DNA of 64,000 nucleotides, taken from NCBI GenBank assembly GCA_964632495.1, contig CAZWDS010000009.1:1-64000 (forward strand), written 5' to 3'. Positions 44,472 to 53,916 of the stretch are shown here, piece by piece. The notes beneath the pieces are model-generated. The model worked only from the letters and a program-made list of their open reading frames with translations, was not told the origin of the DNA and ran no database searches. The position numbers and the translations under genes were made by a program. This stretch comes from CALKXV01 sp964632495 (GTDB lineage: Bacteria > Pseudomonadota > Alphaproteobacteria > Rhodobacterales > Rhodobacteraceae). How positions within the stretch are numbered: the stretch's first letter is position 1; each line of letters begins with the position of its first letter.

Positions 44472-45245
44472 TCAGTCTTTGACCCAAAGGAACAGCTTTC
44501 GGGCATCGGCCGCGGCGATGGTGGCTTTGAGGTCCAGCACCATGACGCCGCCGGCTTCAATAACGATCCCGTCCAGGCCTGCGGTGGCGGCTTGGGTGAC
44601 GGTATCGGGGCCGATGGTGGGAAGATCAACACGGCGGTCTTGGTCGGGTTTCGGGGCTTTGTAGAACAGACCGCCCGGAGGATCGGTCCGCTGTTGCAGG
44701 CTTTGCAACATCCAAGCCGTGCCAAGAGCGGCTTCGACGGCGATGATCTGGCCTTTGGCGACGACGCAGCCTTGGCCGATGTCTGCGGGGCCGATGAGTT
44801 CGAGGGCCTTGGCCGCGCGTTTGACGTTGGTTTGGGCCGTGTCGTTGGGTTGCGTGTGGGTCAGGACGCCTGCGTTTGGCAGAAGACCCGGTGCGACCTG
44901 ATGGGCGGCTTTGATCAGAAGGCCCGCGTCTTCAAAGATATCCAGCACACTGCGCAGCGCTGCGTCGTCGCCTTCAGTCAGCGCGGTTTGCAGACGTTTG
45001 GCCAAAGGGCGGGTGGCGTTGTCGATCTGGTCTGGGTCTATGTCGGGGCGTTGGACGGCACCGGCAAAGCAGACCTCGGTGATGCCTTTGTCCTGAAGGG
45101 AGGCGATGAAGCTGCCAAGGTGTTCCAGACGGAAGGTCAGGTCCGGTTGCAGGGCAGGGCGGTTGCCCTGAAGGGCGGCCACCAGTCCGGCATGGGGTGC
45201 CAGAACCTCGGGCAAAGCGCCCTGGCCTGCGATCAGGGCCAGCAT
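44472..45245 (-). CDS. lpxI: UDP-2,3-diacylglucosamine pyrophosphatase LpxI
   Basis: A 257-aa enzyme (DUF1009 family) hydrolysing UDP-2,3-diacylglucosamine to lipid X in the many alphaproteobacteria that lack LpxH. Recognisable: LALIAGQGALPEVLA, RALEHL-type region replaced by LTFRLEHLGSFIASLQDKGI, VCFAGAVQRPDID, GQIIAVEAALGTAWML and TVTQAATAGLDGIVIEAGG. Abuts lpxA without any gap. A repeat element separates it from lpxB. Confidence 0.95.
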   Translation of the reverse strand: MLALIAGQGALPEVLAPHAGLVAALQGNRPALQPDLTFRLEHLGSFIASLQDKGITEVCFAGAVQRPDIDPDQIDNATRPLAKRLQTALTEGDDAALRSVLDIFEDAGLLIKAAHQVAPGLLPNAGVLTHTQPNDTAQTNVKRAAKALELIGPADIGQGCVVAKGQIIAVEAALGTAWMLQSLQQRTDPPGGLFYKAPKPDQDRRVDLPTIGPDTVTQAATAGLDGIVIEAGGVMVLDLKATIAAADARKLFLWVKD

Positions 45246-46046
45246 CTAACGCTCCGGTGTAAGGTAATGGCGGTCGGTGGCCCCAAGGACAAAATCGACG
45301 ATCTGGCGGACATATTCGCTGGAGTTTTCTTCGCCCAACTTGCGGGCCCTGTCTTGGAACGCGCCGTCGCCTTGCGCCAGCATCTGGAAGGCCGCGCGCA
45401 AGGCGGTGATGTCACTACGCGCCACGCCTTTGCGCTTTAGTCCCACAAGGTTCAGCCCGTCCAGCTGGCCGCGCGGACCTTGCACCAGCCCGTATGGGAT
45501 CACGTCGTTGGTCACCATAGTGACCGCGCCGATGATCGCGCCTTGACCCACGCGGACCCATTGGTGAATGCCTGAAAGCCCGCCAATGATGACGTCATGC
45601 TCGATCACGCAATGTCCGGCAATCGCACCTTGGTTCGCCACGATCACCCGGTCCCCGACGCGCGCGTCATGGGCCACATGAGCCCCCGTCATGAACAGGC
45701 AGTCGTCCCCAACCGACGTGAGCCCGCCGCCGCCTTCGGTGCCGGTGTTCATGGTGACACCTTCGCGGATGCGGTTGCGTTTTCCGACGACCAGCCGGGT
45801 CGGTTCGCCTTTGAACTTCAGATCCTGCGGGATCTCTCCGATCACGGCACCGGGAAAGACGATGGTATCTTCGCCCACTTCCGTGCGGCCTGTGACCACA
45901 GCGTGAGATTTAATCTCGACCCCGGCGGCCAGCACAACATCCGCGCCGATTAGAGAGAACGGACCAACCTTGGCGCCCGCAGCGATGGTGGCCCCATCTT
46001 CGACCACGGCGGACGGGTGGACGAAAGCGTCCGCGTCCACGCTCAC
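45246..46046 (-). CDS. lpxA: UDP-N-acetylglucosamine acyltransferase
   Basis: A 266-aa left-handed parallel beta-helix trimer doing the first step of lipid A synthesis. Hexapeptide repeats run from the start (FVHPSAVVEDGATIAAGAKV) to about residue 190; the catalytic His lies in MTGAHVAHDARVGDRVIVAN. The start is taken as GTG 46046, which overlaps the fabZ stop (GTGA) and gives the normal length; an in-frame ATG at 46079 would lie inside fabZ. Confidence 0.96.
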   Translation of the reverse strand: MSVDADAFVHPSAVVEDGATIAAGAKVGPFSLIGADVVLAAGVEIKSHAVVTGRTEVGEDTIVFPGAVIGEIPQDLKFKGEPTRLVVGKRNRIREGVTMNTGTEGGGGLTSVGDDCLFMTGAHVAHDARVGDRVIVANQGAIAGHCVIEHDVIIGGLSGIHQWVRVGQGAIIGAVTMVTNDVIPYGLVQGPRGQLDGLNLVGLKRKGVARSDITALRAAFQMLAQGDGAFQDRARKLGEENSSEYVRQIVDFVLGATDRHYLTPER

Positions 46047-46498
46047 TTTGGAAGATCCATCATGGCGGTGAATTCGCATTCGCAGGCGACGTCGCCCTCA
46101 ACAGTGGCGACGCCCTTGAATTTCCAGACCTTGCCACCACCGCGCAGCTTGGTGACTTCCATGCGCAATGTATCGCCCGGCACAACCTTGCGGCGGAACT
46201 TCACGCCGTCCATGGCCATGAAGTAAATCGCGATGTTCTTGTCGGCCAGATCAAGCCCGACACCCGCAATCACCGCCGAGGTCTGAGCCATGGCTTCGAC
46301 CATGTAGACGCCGGGAAACACCGGCTCGCTCGGGAAGTGGCCTGTGAACTGGGGTTCGTTCATGGTGACATTTTTGATGCCCACCCCCCGTTCGGTGCCG
46401 TCTATCTCAATAACCTTGTCGACCAGAAGGAAAGGATAGCGATGTGGGATGATCCGTTGGATCAATCCGATGTCTGCCGATTTTAGTGCCTCGTTCAT
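46043..46498 (-). CDS. fabZ: 3-hydroxyacyl-ACP dehydratase FabZ
   Basis: A 151-aa hot-dog-fold dehydratase of fatty acid synthesis, supplying acyl chains shared with lipid A. The N-terminal IIPHRYPFLLVDKVIEID and the catalytic His/Glu helix region GHFPSEPVFPGVYMVEAMAQ are intact. AGAGG precedes ATG 46498. First gene of the inverted lipid A operon; no lpxD precedes it. Confidence 0.97.
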   Translation of the reverse strand: MNEALKSADIGLIQRIIPHRYPFLLVDKVIEIDGTERGVGIKNVTMNEPQFTGHFPSEPVFPGVYMVEAMAQTSAVIAGVGLDLADKNIAIYFMAMDGVKFRRKVVPGDTLRMEVTKLRGGGKVWKFKGVATVEGDVACECEFTAMMDLPK

Positions 46499-47128
46499 GC
46501 GCGAACCTCTTTTTTTCAAGGGGTATCAAGGCCAAGGCCGTGCTGCAAGCGCGTGTGTTGGGTTTGGGCGCGAAGGTTCGCTGGTACCTGTCACGATTGT
46601 AATGGTTCGCGAGAATTTTAGGGGGTTAAGCGTGGGTTTTGATTTTGCTGAAGACGGCGGGCGGACAGGACGCGAGGGGTGGAGTGTTCCGAGGGTGCGG
46701 TTTGTTCGCTGTGTGTGACGGAGCTGCCATTCGAAACGATGCTTCCTTTTTCTATCGAAGTTCGGAAGTTACCTCACCCCGGGCGATTGGGTTTGATGAA
46801 CTTCCAGGAAAATGGAGCCCGTATTGGCTATACAGCGGCCCGTCGGAAACTCATGGATGGATTTTCACTGGGGTAGCTTCGGGCTTAAACCGGACAACCA
46901 TGTTTACCTCCGCCCGCCGTCTCAAACGCGTAACATTTCGTAATCCAAGCGTCCTCACGTCCGTTCAGAAGGCCGCTGTGAACGCAGGTGCTAACGTTTC
47001 GAAATCCCGAGCGCTTTGGTCGCAATCCGTAAACACCACTGCACGCCTGGAGCCACAAAGCGCAAAACCGCCCTTCTATGACACGTGCTTTTGGGTCGCG
47101 TCGACCGTGCGTGGCCGTTGAGTTGCCT
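46499..47128. other. 630-bp region without a convincing gene
   Basis: It contains the fabZ promoter side and the 3' flank of mnmA. A plus-strand frame at 46639-47121 (160 codons) stays open, but it has no ribosome site and its product (Ser/Thr/Arg-rich, ending CFWVASTVRGR) looks like translated non-coding DNA. I see no tRNA, terminator or mobile-element feature. It may be decayed sequence left after the rearrangement that separated the lipid A operon from skp. Confidence 0.5.
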
Positions 47129-48274
47129 TTAAGCGCCGCGCCAGATCCAGCCGCCGCCCAGGACGCGGGTGCTGTCGGTTTCGTAAAAGACGCAGGCCTG
47201 ACCGGGTGACACGCCTTCTTCGGGCGACAAGAGTTCGACCTTTGCTTCGGTCGCCGACAGGGGGCGCACAACCGCTTCCATCGGCGGTTTGGTCGAGCGG
47301 ATTTTGACCGAGATGTCCCAGGTCTTTTGGCTGTCAAAGGGCGCATCCCCAAGCCAGTTGATTTCGCGCACAGGCACGGTTCTGGCCGCCAGCATCTCTT
47401 TTGGCCCCACAACAACTTGGCCCTTGTCCACGTCCAGTTTGACGACGAACAACGGTTCTTCCAAGCCGCCAATCCCAAGGCCGCGACGTTGACCGATGGT
47501 GTAATGGATCACACCCTTATGTTCGCCCAGAACCCGCCCGTCAGCATGGACAATCTCGCCCGGTTCCGCCGCGCCGGGGCGCAGCTTTTCGATAACCGAG
47601 GCATAGTTGCCATCGGGCACAAAGCAGATGTCTTGGCTGTCCGGCTTGTCCGCCACGACCAGCCCATGGGCTTGGGCCAGTTTGCGGGTGTCGTCCTTGG
47701 ACGCCAGATGCCCAAGGGGAAACCTGAGGAACGCCAGTTGTTCAGGCGTCGTGGAAAACAGGAAATAGCTTTGATCCCGCGTGGTGTCGGCTGCCATGTG
47801 CAACTCGGGGCCAGCTTCGCCCATTTTGCGCTGGATGTAGTGACCCGTCGCCATGCAATCGGCGTCCAAATCCTTCGCCGTTTCAAGCAGATCCTTGAAT
47901 TTCACCCGCTCGTTGCACCGAATGCAGGGCACAGGCGTGGCACCGGCCAGATAGCTGTCGGCAAACTCGTCGATCACCGCATCGCGAAAGATGTTCTCGT
48001 AATCCAGCACATAGTGGGGAAAGCCCATGTCTTCGGCCACCCGGCGCGCATCGTGAATGTCGATCCCCGCACAACAGGCGCCTTTCTTGGCCAAAGCCGC
48101 CCCGTGATCGTAAAGCTGCAAGGTCACCCCCACAACGTCATAGCCCTGTCGTGCCAGCTCGGCTGCGACAACAGAACTGTCCACGCCACCTGACATGGCG
48201 ACAACCACGCGGGTCTCGCTTTCGGGCTTCGCAAAGCCCAGGGAATTCAGCCCCGTTGTCTGATCAAGCGCCAT
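47129..48274 (-). CDS. mnmA: tRNA-specific 2-thiouridylase MnmA
   Basis: A 381-aa enzyme thiolating U34 of Lys, Glu and Gln tRNAs. PP-loop VVVAMSGGVDSSVVAAEL, first catalytic Cys in TPVPCIRCNERVKF and the second in the segment around DSQDICFVPDG, with the C-terminal beta-barrel IGQRRGLGIGG. Start ATG 48274 (MALDQTTGLNSLG) suits relatives; ATG 48283 is also in frame, and neither has a clear ribosome site. Confidence 0.96.
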   Translation of the reverse strand: MALDQTTGLNSLGFAKPESETRVVVAMSGGVDSSVVAAELARQGYDVVGVTLQLYDHGAALAKKGACCAGIDIHDARRVAEDMGFPHYVLDYENIFRDAVIDEFADSYLAGATPVPCIRCNERVKFKDLLETAKDLDADCMATGHYIQRKMGEAGPELHMAADTTRDQSYFLFSTTPEQLAFLRFPLGHLASKDDTRKLAQAHGLVVADKPDSQDICFVPDGNYASVIEKLRPGAAEPGEIVHADGRVLGEHKGVIHYTIGQRRGLGIGGLEEPLFVVKLDVDKGQVVVGPKEMLAARTVPVREINWLGDAPFDSQKTWDISVKIRSTKPPMEAVVRPLSATEAKVELLSPEEGVSPGQACVFYETDSTRVLGGGWIWRGA

Positions 48275-48408
48275 AAAAGCCATCGCTACTTAAAGGAAGT
48301 CGATCGAAATATAAGAAAATTGGCCGGACCCACAAGGCCCTGCCTTCACGCAAGATTAAGGTCCCTCGGCTTAGAAGTATGCGACGAATTTGGAAATGGC
48401 GTGCTCTG

Positions 48409-48687
48409 ATGTATTTGAAAAAGGTGAACGGACCCCGCGCGGTGACCCTGCCAGACGGCAGTGTGATGACCCGCGCCGACCTGCCTGATCCCGAAACCCG
48501 ACGCTGGGTTGCCAGTCGGAAGGCCAGCGTGATCCGCGCCATCGCACATGACCTGATCAGCCGGGACGACGCGCTGAAAATCTACGAACTCTCCGAAGAA
48601 GAACTGGACGCTTGGCACGTTGCGGTTGAGCGACACGGTGAATCCGCCCTGAAAGCCACTACAATTCAGCGCTATAGACAACCATAG
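48409..48687 (+). CDS. sciP: SciP-type CtrA inhibitor (DUF1153)
   Basis: A 92-aa HTH protein. The DUF1153 signature GPRAVTLPDGSVMTRADLP, RRWVASRKASVIRAI and YELSEEELDAWHVAVERHGE is clear. In Caulobacter SciP binds CtrA at promoters and blocks transcription of CtrA-activated genes, restricting CtrA to the right cell-cycle phase. ATG 48409 gives the family N-terminus MYLKKVNGPR; an upstream in-frame ATG at 48379 is possible. Its gene lies directly before ctrA, separated by 93 bp with a CtrA-like site. Confidence 0.92.
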   Translation: MYLKKVNGPRAVTLPDGSVMTRADLPDPETRRWVASRKASVIRAIAHDLISRDDALKIYELSEEELDAWHVAVERHGESALKATTIQRYRQP

Positions 48688-48712
48688 CGTGTAATGCTAT
48701 TTCTTAAGAATA

Positions 48713-48728
48713 GTAACGAGCAGTTAAC
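48713..48728 (+). promoter_or_regulatory. CtrA-box-like site upstream of ctrA
   Basis: GTAA-CGAGCAG-TTAAC, one mismatch to the consensus TTAA-N7-TTAAC, centred about 60 bp before the ctrA start. Autoregulation of ctrA is known in Caulobacter; for this organism it is inference. Confidence 0.6.
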
Positions 48729-48780
48729 CAATAGCCGCCATTTTGAGTTTGATAGTAGGACATGACTGCGGAGATATTTT

Positions 48781-49497
48781 ATGCGTGTACTCTTGGTTGA
48801 AGACGATCCGACAACCTCTCGCAGCATCGAATTGATGCTTACCCATGCGAATCTGAACGTTTATGCGACGGATATGGGGGAAGAAGGCGTCGATCTTGCA
48901 AAACTCTACGACTACGACCTGATTCTTCTGGACCTTGATCTGCCTGACATGGATGGGCACGAGGTTTTGCGCCAATTGCGCTTGGCGCGGGTGGACACAC
49001 CGATTCTTATTCTCACGGGGTCGGATGACACGGAAAGCAAAATCAAAGGGTTCGGATTTGGGGCAGACGATTATCTGACCAAACCGTTCCACCGCGAAGA
49101 ACTGGTGGCGCGCATTCATGCGATTATCCGCCGCTCGAAAGGTCACGCGCAATCGGTCATTCATACAGGCAAGGTGGCGGTTAATCTGGATGCCAAAACC
49201 GTCGAAGTCGACAATAAAACAGTGCATCTGACCGGCAAAGAATACCAGATGCTGGAACTTCTGTCGCTTCGCAAGGGCACGACGCTGACGAAAGAGATGT
49301 TCCTGAACCATCTTTATGGCGGCATGGACGAACCGGAGTTGAAGATTATCGACGTTTTCATCTGCAAACTTCGCAAAAAACTCTCTGTCGCAACCGATGG
49401 CGACAACTACATCGAAACGGTTTGGGGGCGCGGGTACGTTCTGCGCGATCCTGAACCGCTTGAAATGTCGCCCGAACCTGTTCGGGCCTCCGCTTAA
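48781..49497 (+). CDS. ctrA: cell-cycle response regulator CtrA
   Basis: A 238-aa OmpR-family response regulator. Receiver domain (1-120) with acidic pocket VEDDPTT, phosphoacceptor Asp in LILLDLDLPDMDG (about residue 51) and Lys in ADDYLTKPFHREEL. The winged-helix DNA-binding domain (about 130-232) shows HLTGKEYQMLELLSLRKGTT and IETVWGRGYVLRDP. In Rhodobacterales CtrA is generally non-essential and drives motility and gene-transfer-agent genes via the CckA-ChpT relay. Ends at a strong terminator. Confidence 0.98.
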   Translation: MRVLLVEDDPTTSRSIELMLTHANLNVYATDMGEEGVDLAKLYDYDLILLDLDLPDMDGHEVLRQLRLARVDTPILILTGSDDTESKIKGFGFGADDYLTKPFHREELVARIHAIIRRSKGHAQSVIHTGKVAVNLDAKTVEVDNKTVHLTGKEYQMLELLSLRKGTTLTKEMFLNHLYGGMDEPELKIIDVFICKLRKKLSVATDGDNYIETVWGRGYVLRDPEPLEMSPEPVRASA

Positions 49498-49542
49498 CTC
49501 TCTTTCTGTCGCAAACCACTTCTTCATCCTCTCCGATGAAAT

Positions 49543-49572
49543 GGGCCGCCGATTTTCGGTGGCCCTTTTTTT
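49543..49572 (+). terminator. rho-independent terminator of ctrA
   Basis: GGGCCGCCGA / TCGGTGGCCC, 10-bp stem with one G-T pair and a TTT loop, followed by seven T, 46 bp after the stop codon. Confidence 0.92.
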
Positions 49573-49656
49573 CTAAAGTGCGGCAAAGCGTTCAAGGGCT
49601 GGACGTCTCATAGACCCGGGCCTATCCATATCCTGAAAGAGCCAAAGGAACGGGCG

Positions 49657-51801
49657 ATGAAGGATATCCAATCGCTATCGCGAGACGAGGCGGCAAAAGA
49701 ACTGGCCCGTTTGGCCAAAACTTTGGACGCTGCGAACCTTGCCTATCACCAAGCCGACGCGCCCGAGATCGCGGATGCCGACTATGATGCTCTGAAACGC
49801 CGAAATGCTCAGATCGAAGCCCGCTTTCCGGATCTGAAGCTTGAAAACTCACCGTCCGATCAGGTTGGCGCGGCCCCGGCGTCCGGGTTTCAAAAAATCG
49901 TTCACAGTGTCCCGATGTTGTCCCTTGGCAATGCTTTTGACGACGAAGATGTGGCCGAATTTGACCGCAGTATCCGGAAATATCTGGGGTTAGACGCGGA
50001 CGCCGTGTTGGCCTATACCGCCGAACCGAAAATCGACGGCTTGTCTTTGTCGCTGCGGTACGAAGAGGGCACGTTGGTGCACGCCGCCACACGCGGCGAC
50101 GGGACAACCGGCGAAAACGTCACGGAAAACGCTCGCACGATCACCAACATCCCAACCAAGATCAAAAATGCGCCCGCCATTTTGGAAGTGCGCGGCGAAG
50201 TGTACATGAGCCACGCTGACTTCGACGCACTGAACGCCCGACAAACCGAAGCCGGTGACAAAACTTTCGCCAACCCAAGAAACGCCGCCGCCGGATCGCT
50301 GCGCCAGTTGGATGCCACGATCACGGCCAGCCGTCCTTTGAAGTTTTTTGCCTATGCGTGGGGTGAATTGACCGCTCCCCTGGCCGATACGCAAAACGGG
50401 GCCATTCAATGCTTGGCCGGTTTTGGGTTTGAAACCAACCCTTTGACCGCTGTGTGCGCTGGCCCTAGCGACATGATCGCGCACTACAAAAAAATCGAAG
50501 AGCAACGCGCGACCCTTGGCTATGACATCGACGGCGTGGTCTACAAGGTGGACGACCTGGCCCTTCAGGGGCGACTTGGTTTTCGCTCGACCACGCCCAG
50601 ATGGGCGATTGCCCATAAATTTCCCGCTGAATTGGCCTGGACCCGGTTGGAAGCCATCGACATTCAGGTCGGCCGAACCGGGGCGCTTTCGCCCGTGGCC
50701 CGCCTTCAACCCGTGACCGTCGGCGGCGTCGTCGTCTCGAACGCGACCTTGCACAACGAAGACTATATCGCGGGTCGCAGCGCTGACGGAGGCGTTATTC
50801 GCGACGGCAAAGACATTCGCATCGGGGATTGGGTGCAGGTTTATCGCGCAGGCGACGTGATCCCGAAGGTGGCGGATGTGGATCTGTCGAAACGGCCCGA
50901 CGATACGCAAGCCTATGAATTTCCAACAGTTTGCCCCGAGTGCGCATCCCAAGCGATCCGCGAAGAAGGCGACGCGGTGCGGCGCTGCACCGGCGGATTG
51001 ATTTGTCCCGCGCAAGCTGTCGAAAAGCTGAAACACTTCGTTTCACGCGGTGCATTCGACATCGAAGGCTTGGGCGCGAAACAGGTCGAGCAATTCTACG
51101 AAGACGGCTGGATCAAGGAACCCGCCGACATTTTCCGGCTGCGCGACCGCTATGGTGCGGGCATGCAGCAATTGAAAAACCGCGAAGGCTGGGGCGACAA
51201 ATCCGCAGATAACTTGTTCGACGCCATCGACGAACGCCGCCAGATTGACTTTCACCGCTTTCTGTTCGGCCTTGGCATTCGGCACTTGGGCGAGGCGGCG
51301 GCAAAAGATCTGGCGCGGCATTTCCCGGATTGGGACACCTTGGCCGAAACGTCGGATCGTGCCGCGTTGGAACCGGCGACAACGGACACGTCGAAGAACG
51401 CTCTGGCTGAAAGTCCGGCGTGGCAGACATTTCTGGACATCGACGGGATCGGTCGCGCTTTGACACAATCCCTGATCGCAGCCTTGTCCCAAGATCACGA
51501 GCGTCGCTCGATTGATGCCTTAGCCGGCGAACTGACCATCATTCCACCCGAAGCCTTGTCCAGCGACAGCCCCGTCGCAGGCAAAACTGTTGTTTTCACG
51601 GGGACCTTGGAAAAAATGACCCGCGCCGAAGCCAAGGCCCGGGCCGAAGCGCTTGGGGCCAAGGTCTCGGGCTCGGTCTCGGCGAAAACCGATCTAGTGG
51701 TCGCGGGGCCGGGGGCGGGATCCAAAGCGAAAAAAGCGGCTGATCTGGGGATCGAGACTTTGGACGAAGATGGCTGGATTGCCTTGATCGAAAACGCATG
51801 A
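49657..51801 (+). CDS. ligA: NAD+-dependent DNA ligase LigA
   Basis: A 714-aa replicative ligase. Ia domain at the N-terminus (YHQADAPEIADADYD), adenylation motif with the AMP-linked Lys in AEPKIDGLSLSLRYEEG (about residue 130), oligonucleotide-binding domain, four-Cys zinc finger (CPECAS... RRCTGGLICPAQ), helix-hairpin-helix region and a C-terminal BRCT domain (VFTGTLEKMTRAEAKARAEA). The stop overlaps the recG start (ATGA). Confidence 0.98.
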   Translation: MKDIQSLSRDEAAKELARLAKTLDAANLAYHQADAPEIADADYDALKRRNAQIEARFPDLKLENSPSDQVGAAPASGFQKIVHSVPMLSLGNAFDDEDVAEFDRSIRKYLGLDADAVLAYTAEPKIDGLSLSLRYEEGTLVHAATRGDGTTGENVTENARTITNIPTKIKNAPAILEVRGEVYMSHADFDALNARQTEAGDKTFANPRNAAAGSLRQLDATITASRPLKFFAYAWGELTAPLADTQNGAIQCLAGFGFETNPLTAVCAGPSDMIAHYKKIEEQRATLGYDIDGVVYKVDDLALQGRLGFRSTTPRWAIAHKFPAELAWTRLEAIDIQVGRTGALSPVARLQPVTVGGVVVSNATLHNEDYIAGRSADGGVIRDGKDIRIGDWVQVYRAGDVIPKVADVDLSKRPDDTQAYEFPTVCPECASQAIREEGDAVRRCTGGLICPAQAVEKLKHFVSRGAFDIEGLGAKQVEQFYEDGWIKEPADIFRLRDRYGAGMQQLKNREGWGDKSADNLFDAIDERRQIDFHRFLFGLGIRHLGEAAAKDLARHFPDWDTLAETSDRAALEPATTDTSKNALAESPAWQTFLDIDGIGRALTQSLIAALSQDHERRSIDALAGELTIIPPEALSSDSPVAGKTVVFTGTLEKMTRAEAKARAEALGAKVSGSVSAKTDLVVAGPGAGSKAKKAADLGIETLDEDGWIALIENA

Positions 51802-53888
51802 GCACACGCCCCGAAATTCTTTTCCCGCTGTTTGCGTCCCTTGAGACGCTGCCGGGCGTGGGCGAGAAGACGGCGCGCAGTTTTGCGCAGATGCATGTGA
51901 CAGCCCCGCGGGATCTGTTGTTCACTTTGCCGACCTCGGGCGTGGACCGCCGGATGCGTCCCACGGTGCGCGGCGTTCCTTTCCCTGCCACGGTCACAAC
52001 CGAAGTAACCGTCGAACAGCATCACCCGAACCGCGTGAAAGGTCGGCCATACCGCATTGATGTGACCGATGCTGAAACCACCTTTCAGCTTGTTTTCTTT
52101 CATGCCCGCGCGGATTACCTGCTTCGGCAATTGCCTGTGGGCGAGCGGCGTGTGATTTCCGGCAAGGCCGAGGTATTTGACGGTGTTGCGCAAATTGTCC
52201 ATCCAGATCATATCCTTATGCCGGATAAAGCTGCGGATTTACCTGTGTATGAGCCAGTGTATCCATTAACCCAAGGCGTCACTCAAAAGTTAATGGTCAA
52301 AGCGACCACCGCGGCGGTGCTACGAGCGCCCGAATTGACGGAATGGATTGATCCGGCTTTGATCGAACGCGAAAACTGGCCGGATTGGTTAAGCGCGGTG
52401 CAATCCGCCCATGCTCCCGAAGGCAGCGGAGACTTGGCGTTGACCGCGCCGGTGCGCGAACGTCTGGCCTATGACGAATTGTTTGCCCATCAGGTGACGC
52501 TTGCTTTGGCACGGGCCCGCAGACGGCGTCGGGCCGGGCGGCCTTCTGTTGCGACGGGCAAGTTGCAGTCGAAGGTGTTGAAAGCACTGCCTTATCGTCC
52601 GACCGGTGCTCAAGACCGCGCGATCCGCGAAATTGCCGAAGACATGGCGTCACCTGATCGGATGAACCGCTTGCTTCAGGGCGATGTCGGCGCGGGCAAA
52701 ACACTGGTTGGCTTGATGTCGTTGCTGGTCGCGGTTGAAGCAGGCGGGCAGGGCGTCATGATGGCCCCGACGGAAATTCTGGCGCGGCAACATCTGGCCG
52801 GACTGAAACCTTTGGCCGAAAGCGCGGGCGTGGTTTTGGAGATCCTGACGGGCCGGGACAAGGGCAAGGAACGCACTGCCAAGCTGAACGCTTTGAAAAA
52901 CGGCGACATTCACATTCTGGTCGGCACCCATGCCGTGTTTCAAAAAGACGTCGAATTTCAGGATCTTCGGCTGGCCATCGTGGACGAACAGCACCGCTTT
53001 GGCGTCGCGCAACGGATGGAGCTGGGGCGCAAAGGTCAAAGCGCCGATGTGTTGGTGATGACGGCGACACCCATTCCCCGGTCGCTGAGCCTTGCGAACT
53101 ACGGCGATATGGATGTCTCGATCCTGGACGAAAAGCCGCCCGGACGGACGCCGGTTGCAACCGCGTTGGTCTCGAACGACCGGATGGATCAGGTGGTGGA
53201 GCGTTTGCGTCAGGCCGTGGCCGAGGGGCGGCAGGCCTATTGGGTCTGCCCCTTGGTGGACGAAAGCGAGGTCAGCGCAAAGACGGCGGCGGAAGAGCGG
53301 TTCAAGCGACTGCGTGCCGCTTTGGGTGATGATGTGGTCGGGCTGGTCCATGGCCAGATGCCGCCCCGGGACAAAGACGCAAGCATGGCGGCGTTCCAAA
53401 GCGGCGAAACCAGAGTTCTGGTCGCGACAACGGTGATCGAAGTGGGCGTGGATGTGCCCAATGCCTCGATTATGGTGATCGAAGGGGCCGAGGGCTTTGG
53501 ACTGGCGCAGATGCACCAATTGCGGGGACGGGTCGGGCGCGGATCGGCGCAATCGACCTGTTTGTTGATGTATCAGGGGCCATTGTCGGAAACCGGCAAG
53601 CGACGGTTGGAGATTTTGCGCGAAACGGAAGACGGGTTCCGTATCGCCGAAGAAGACCTGGCGATCCGGGGCGCGGGCGATGTTTTGGGGACGGCGCAAT
53701 CTGGTCTGCCGCGGTTCCGGATTGCCGATCTGGAACGACAAACAAAGCTGCTGGCGGTGGCGAATGACGATGCCCGCGCCCTGATTTCCGCCGATCCTGA
53801 CCTGTCCAGCCCACGGGGAGAGGCGGTTCGTGTGCTTCTTTGGCTGTTGGAACAGGACAAAGCTATTGAAATGATTTCAGTGGGTTAG
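51798..53888 (+). CDS. recG: ATP-dependent DNA helicase RecG
   Basis: A 696-aa helicase remodelling stalled replication forks and Holliday junctions. N-terminal wedge/OB region (about residues 40-170), then SF2 helicase motifs: Walker A LLQGDVGAGKTLVGLMS, Walker B/DEQH in LAIVDEQHRFGVAQRM, motif III MTATPIPRSL, and VIEVGVDVPNASIMVIEGAE with QLRGRVGRG. The C-terminal TRG-like region is present. Coupled to ligA by a 4-bp overlap. An SOS-type site lies just downstream. Confidence 0.98.
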   Translation: MSTRPEILFPLFASLETLPGVGEKTARSFAQMHVTAPRDLLFTLPTSGVDRRMRPTVRGVPFPATVTTEVTVEQHHPNRVKGRPYRIDVTDAETTFQLVFFHARADYLLRQLPVGERRVISGKAEVFDGVAQIVHPDHILMPDKAADLPVYEPVYPLTQGVTQKLMVKATTAAVLRAPELTEWIDPALIERENWPDWLSAVQSAHAPEGSGDLALTAPVRERLAYDELFAHQVTLALARARRRRRAGRPSVATGKLQSKVLKALPYRPTGAQDRAIREIAEDMASPDRMNRLLQGDVGAGKTLVGLMSLLVAVEAGGQGVMMAPTEILARQHLAGLKPLAESAGVVLEILTGRDKGKERTAKLNALKNGDIHILVGTHAVFQKDVEFQDLRLAIVDEQHRFGVAQRMELGRKGQSADVLVMTATPIPRSLSLANYGDMDVSILDEKPPGRTPVATALVSNDRMDQVVERLRQAVAEGRQAYWVCPLVDESEVSAKTAAEERFKRLRAALGDDVVGLVHGQMPPRDKDASMAAFQSGETRVLVATTVIEVGVDVPNASIMVIEGAEGFGLAQMHQLRGRVGRGSAQSTCLLMYQGPLSETGKRRLEILRETEDGFRIAEEDLAIRGAGDVLGTAQSGLPRFRIADLERQTKLLAVANDDARALISADPDLSSPRGEAVRVLLWLLEQDKAIEMISVG

Positions 53889-53916
53889 CTCGTTATGGAA
53901 CATTTTGTTCACAAAT

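Noticed and set aside
46639..47121. 160-codon open frame in the gap between fabZ and mnmA
   Set aside because: No ribosome site, no recognisable domain, product composition unlike a folded protein; treated as non-coding.
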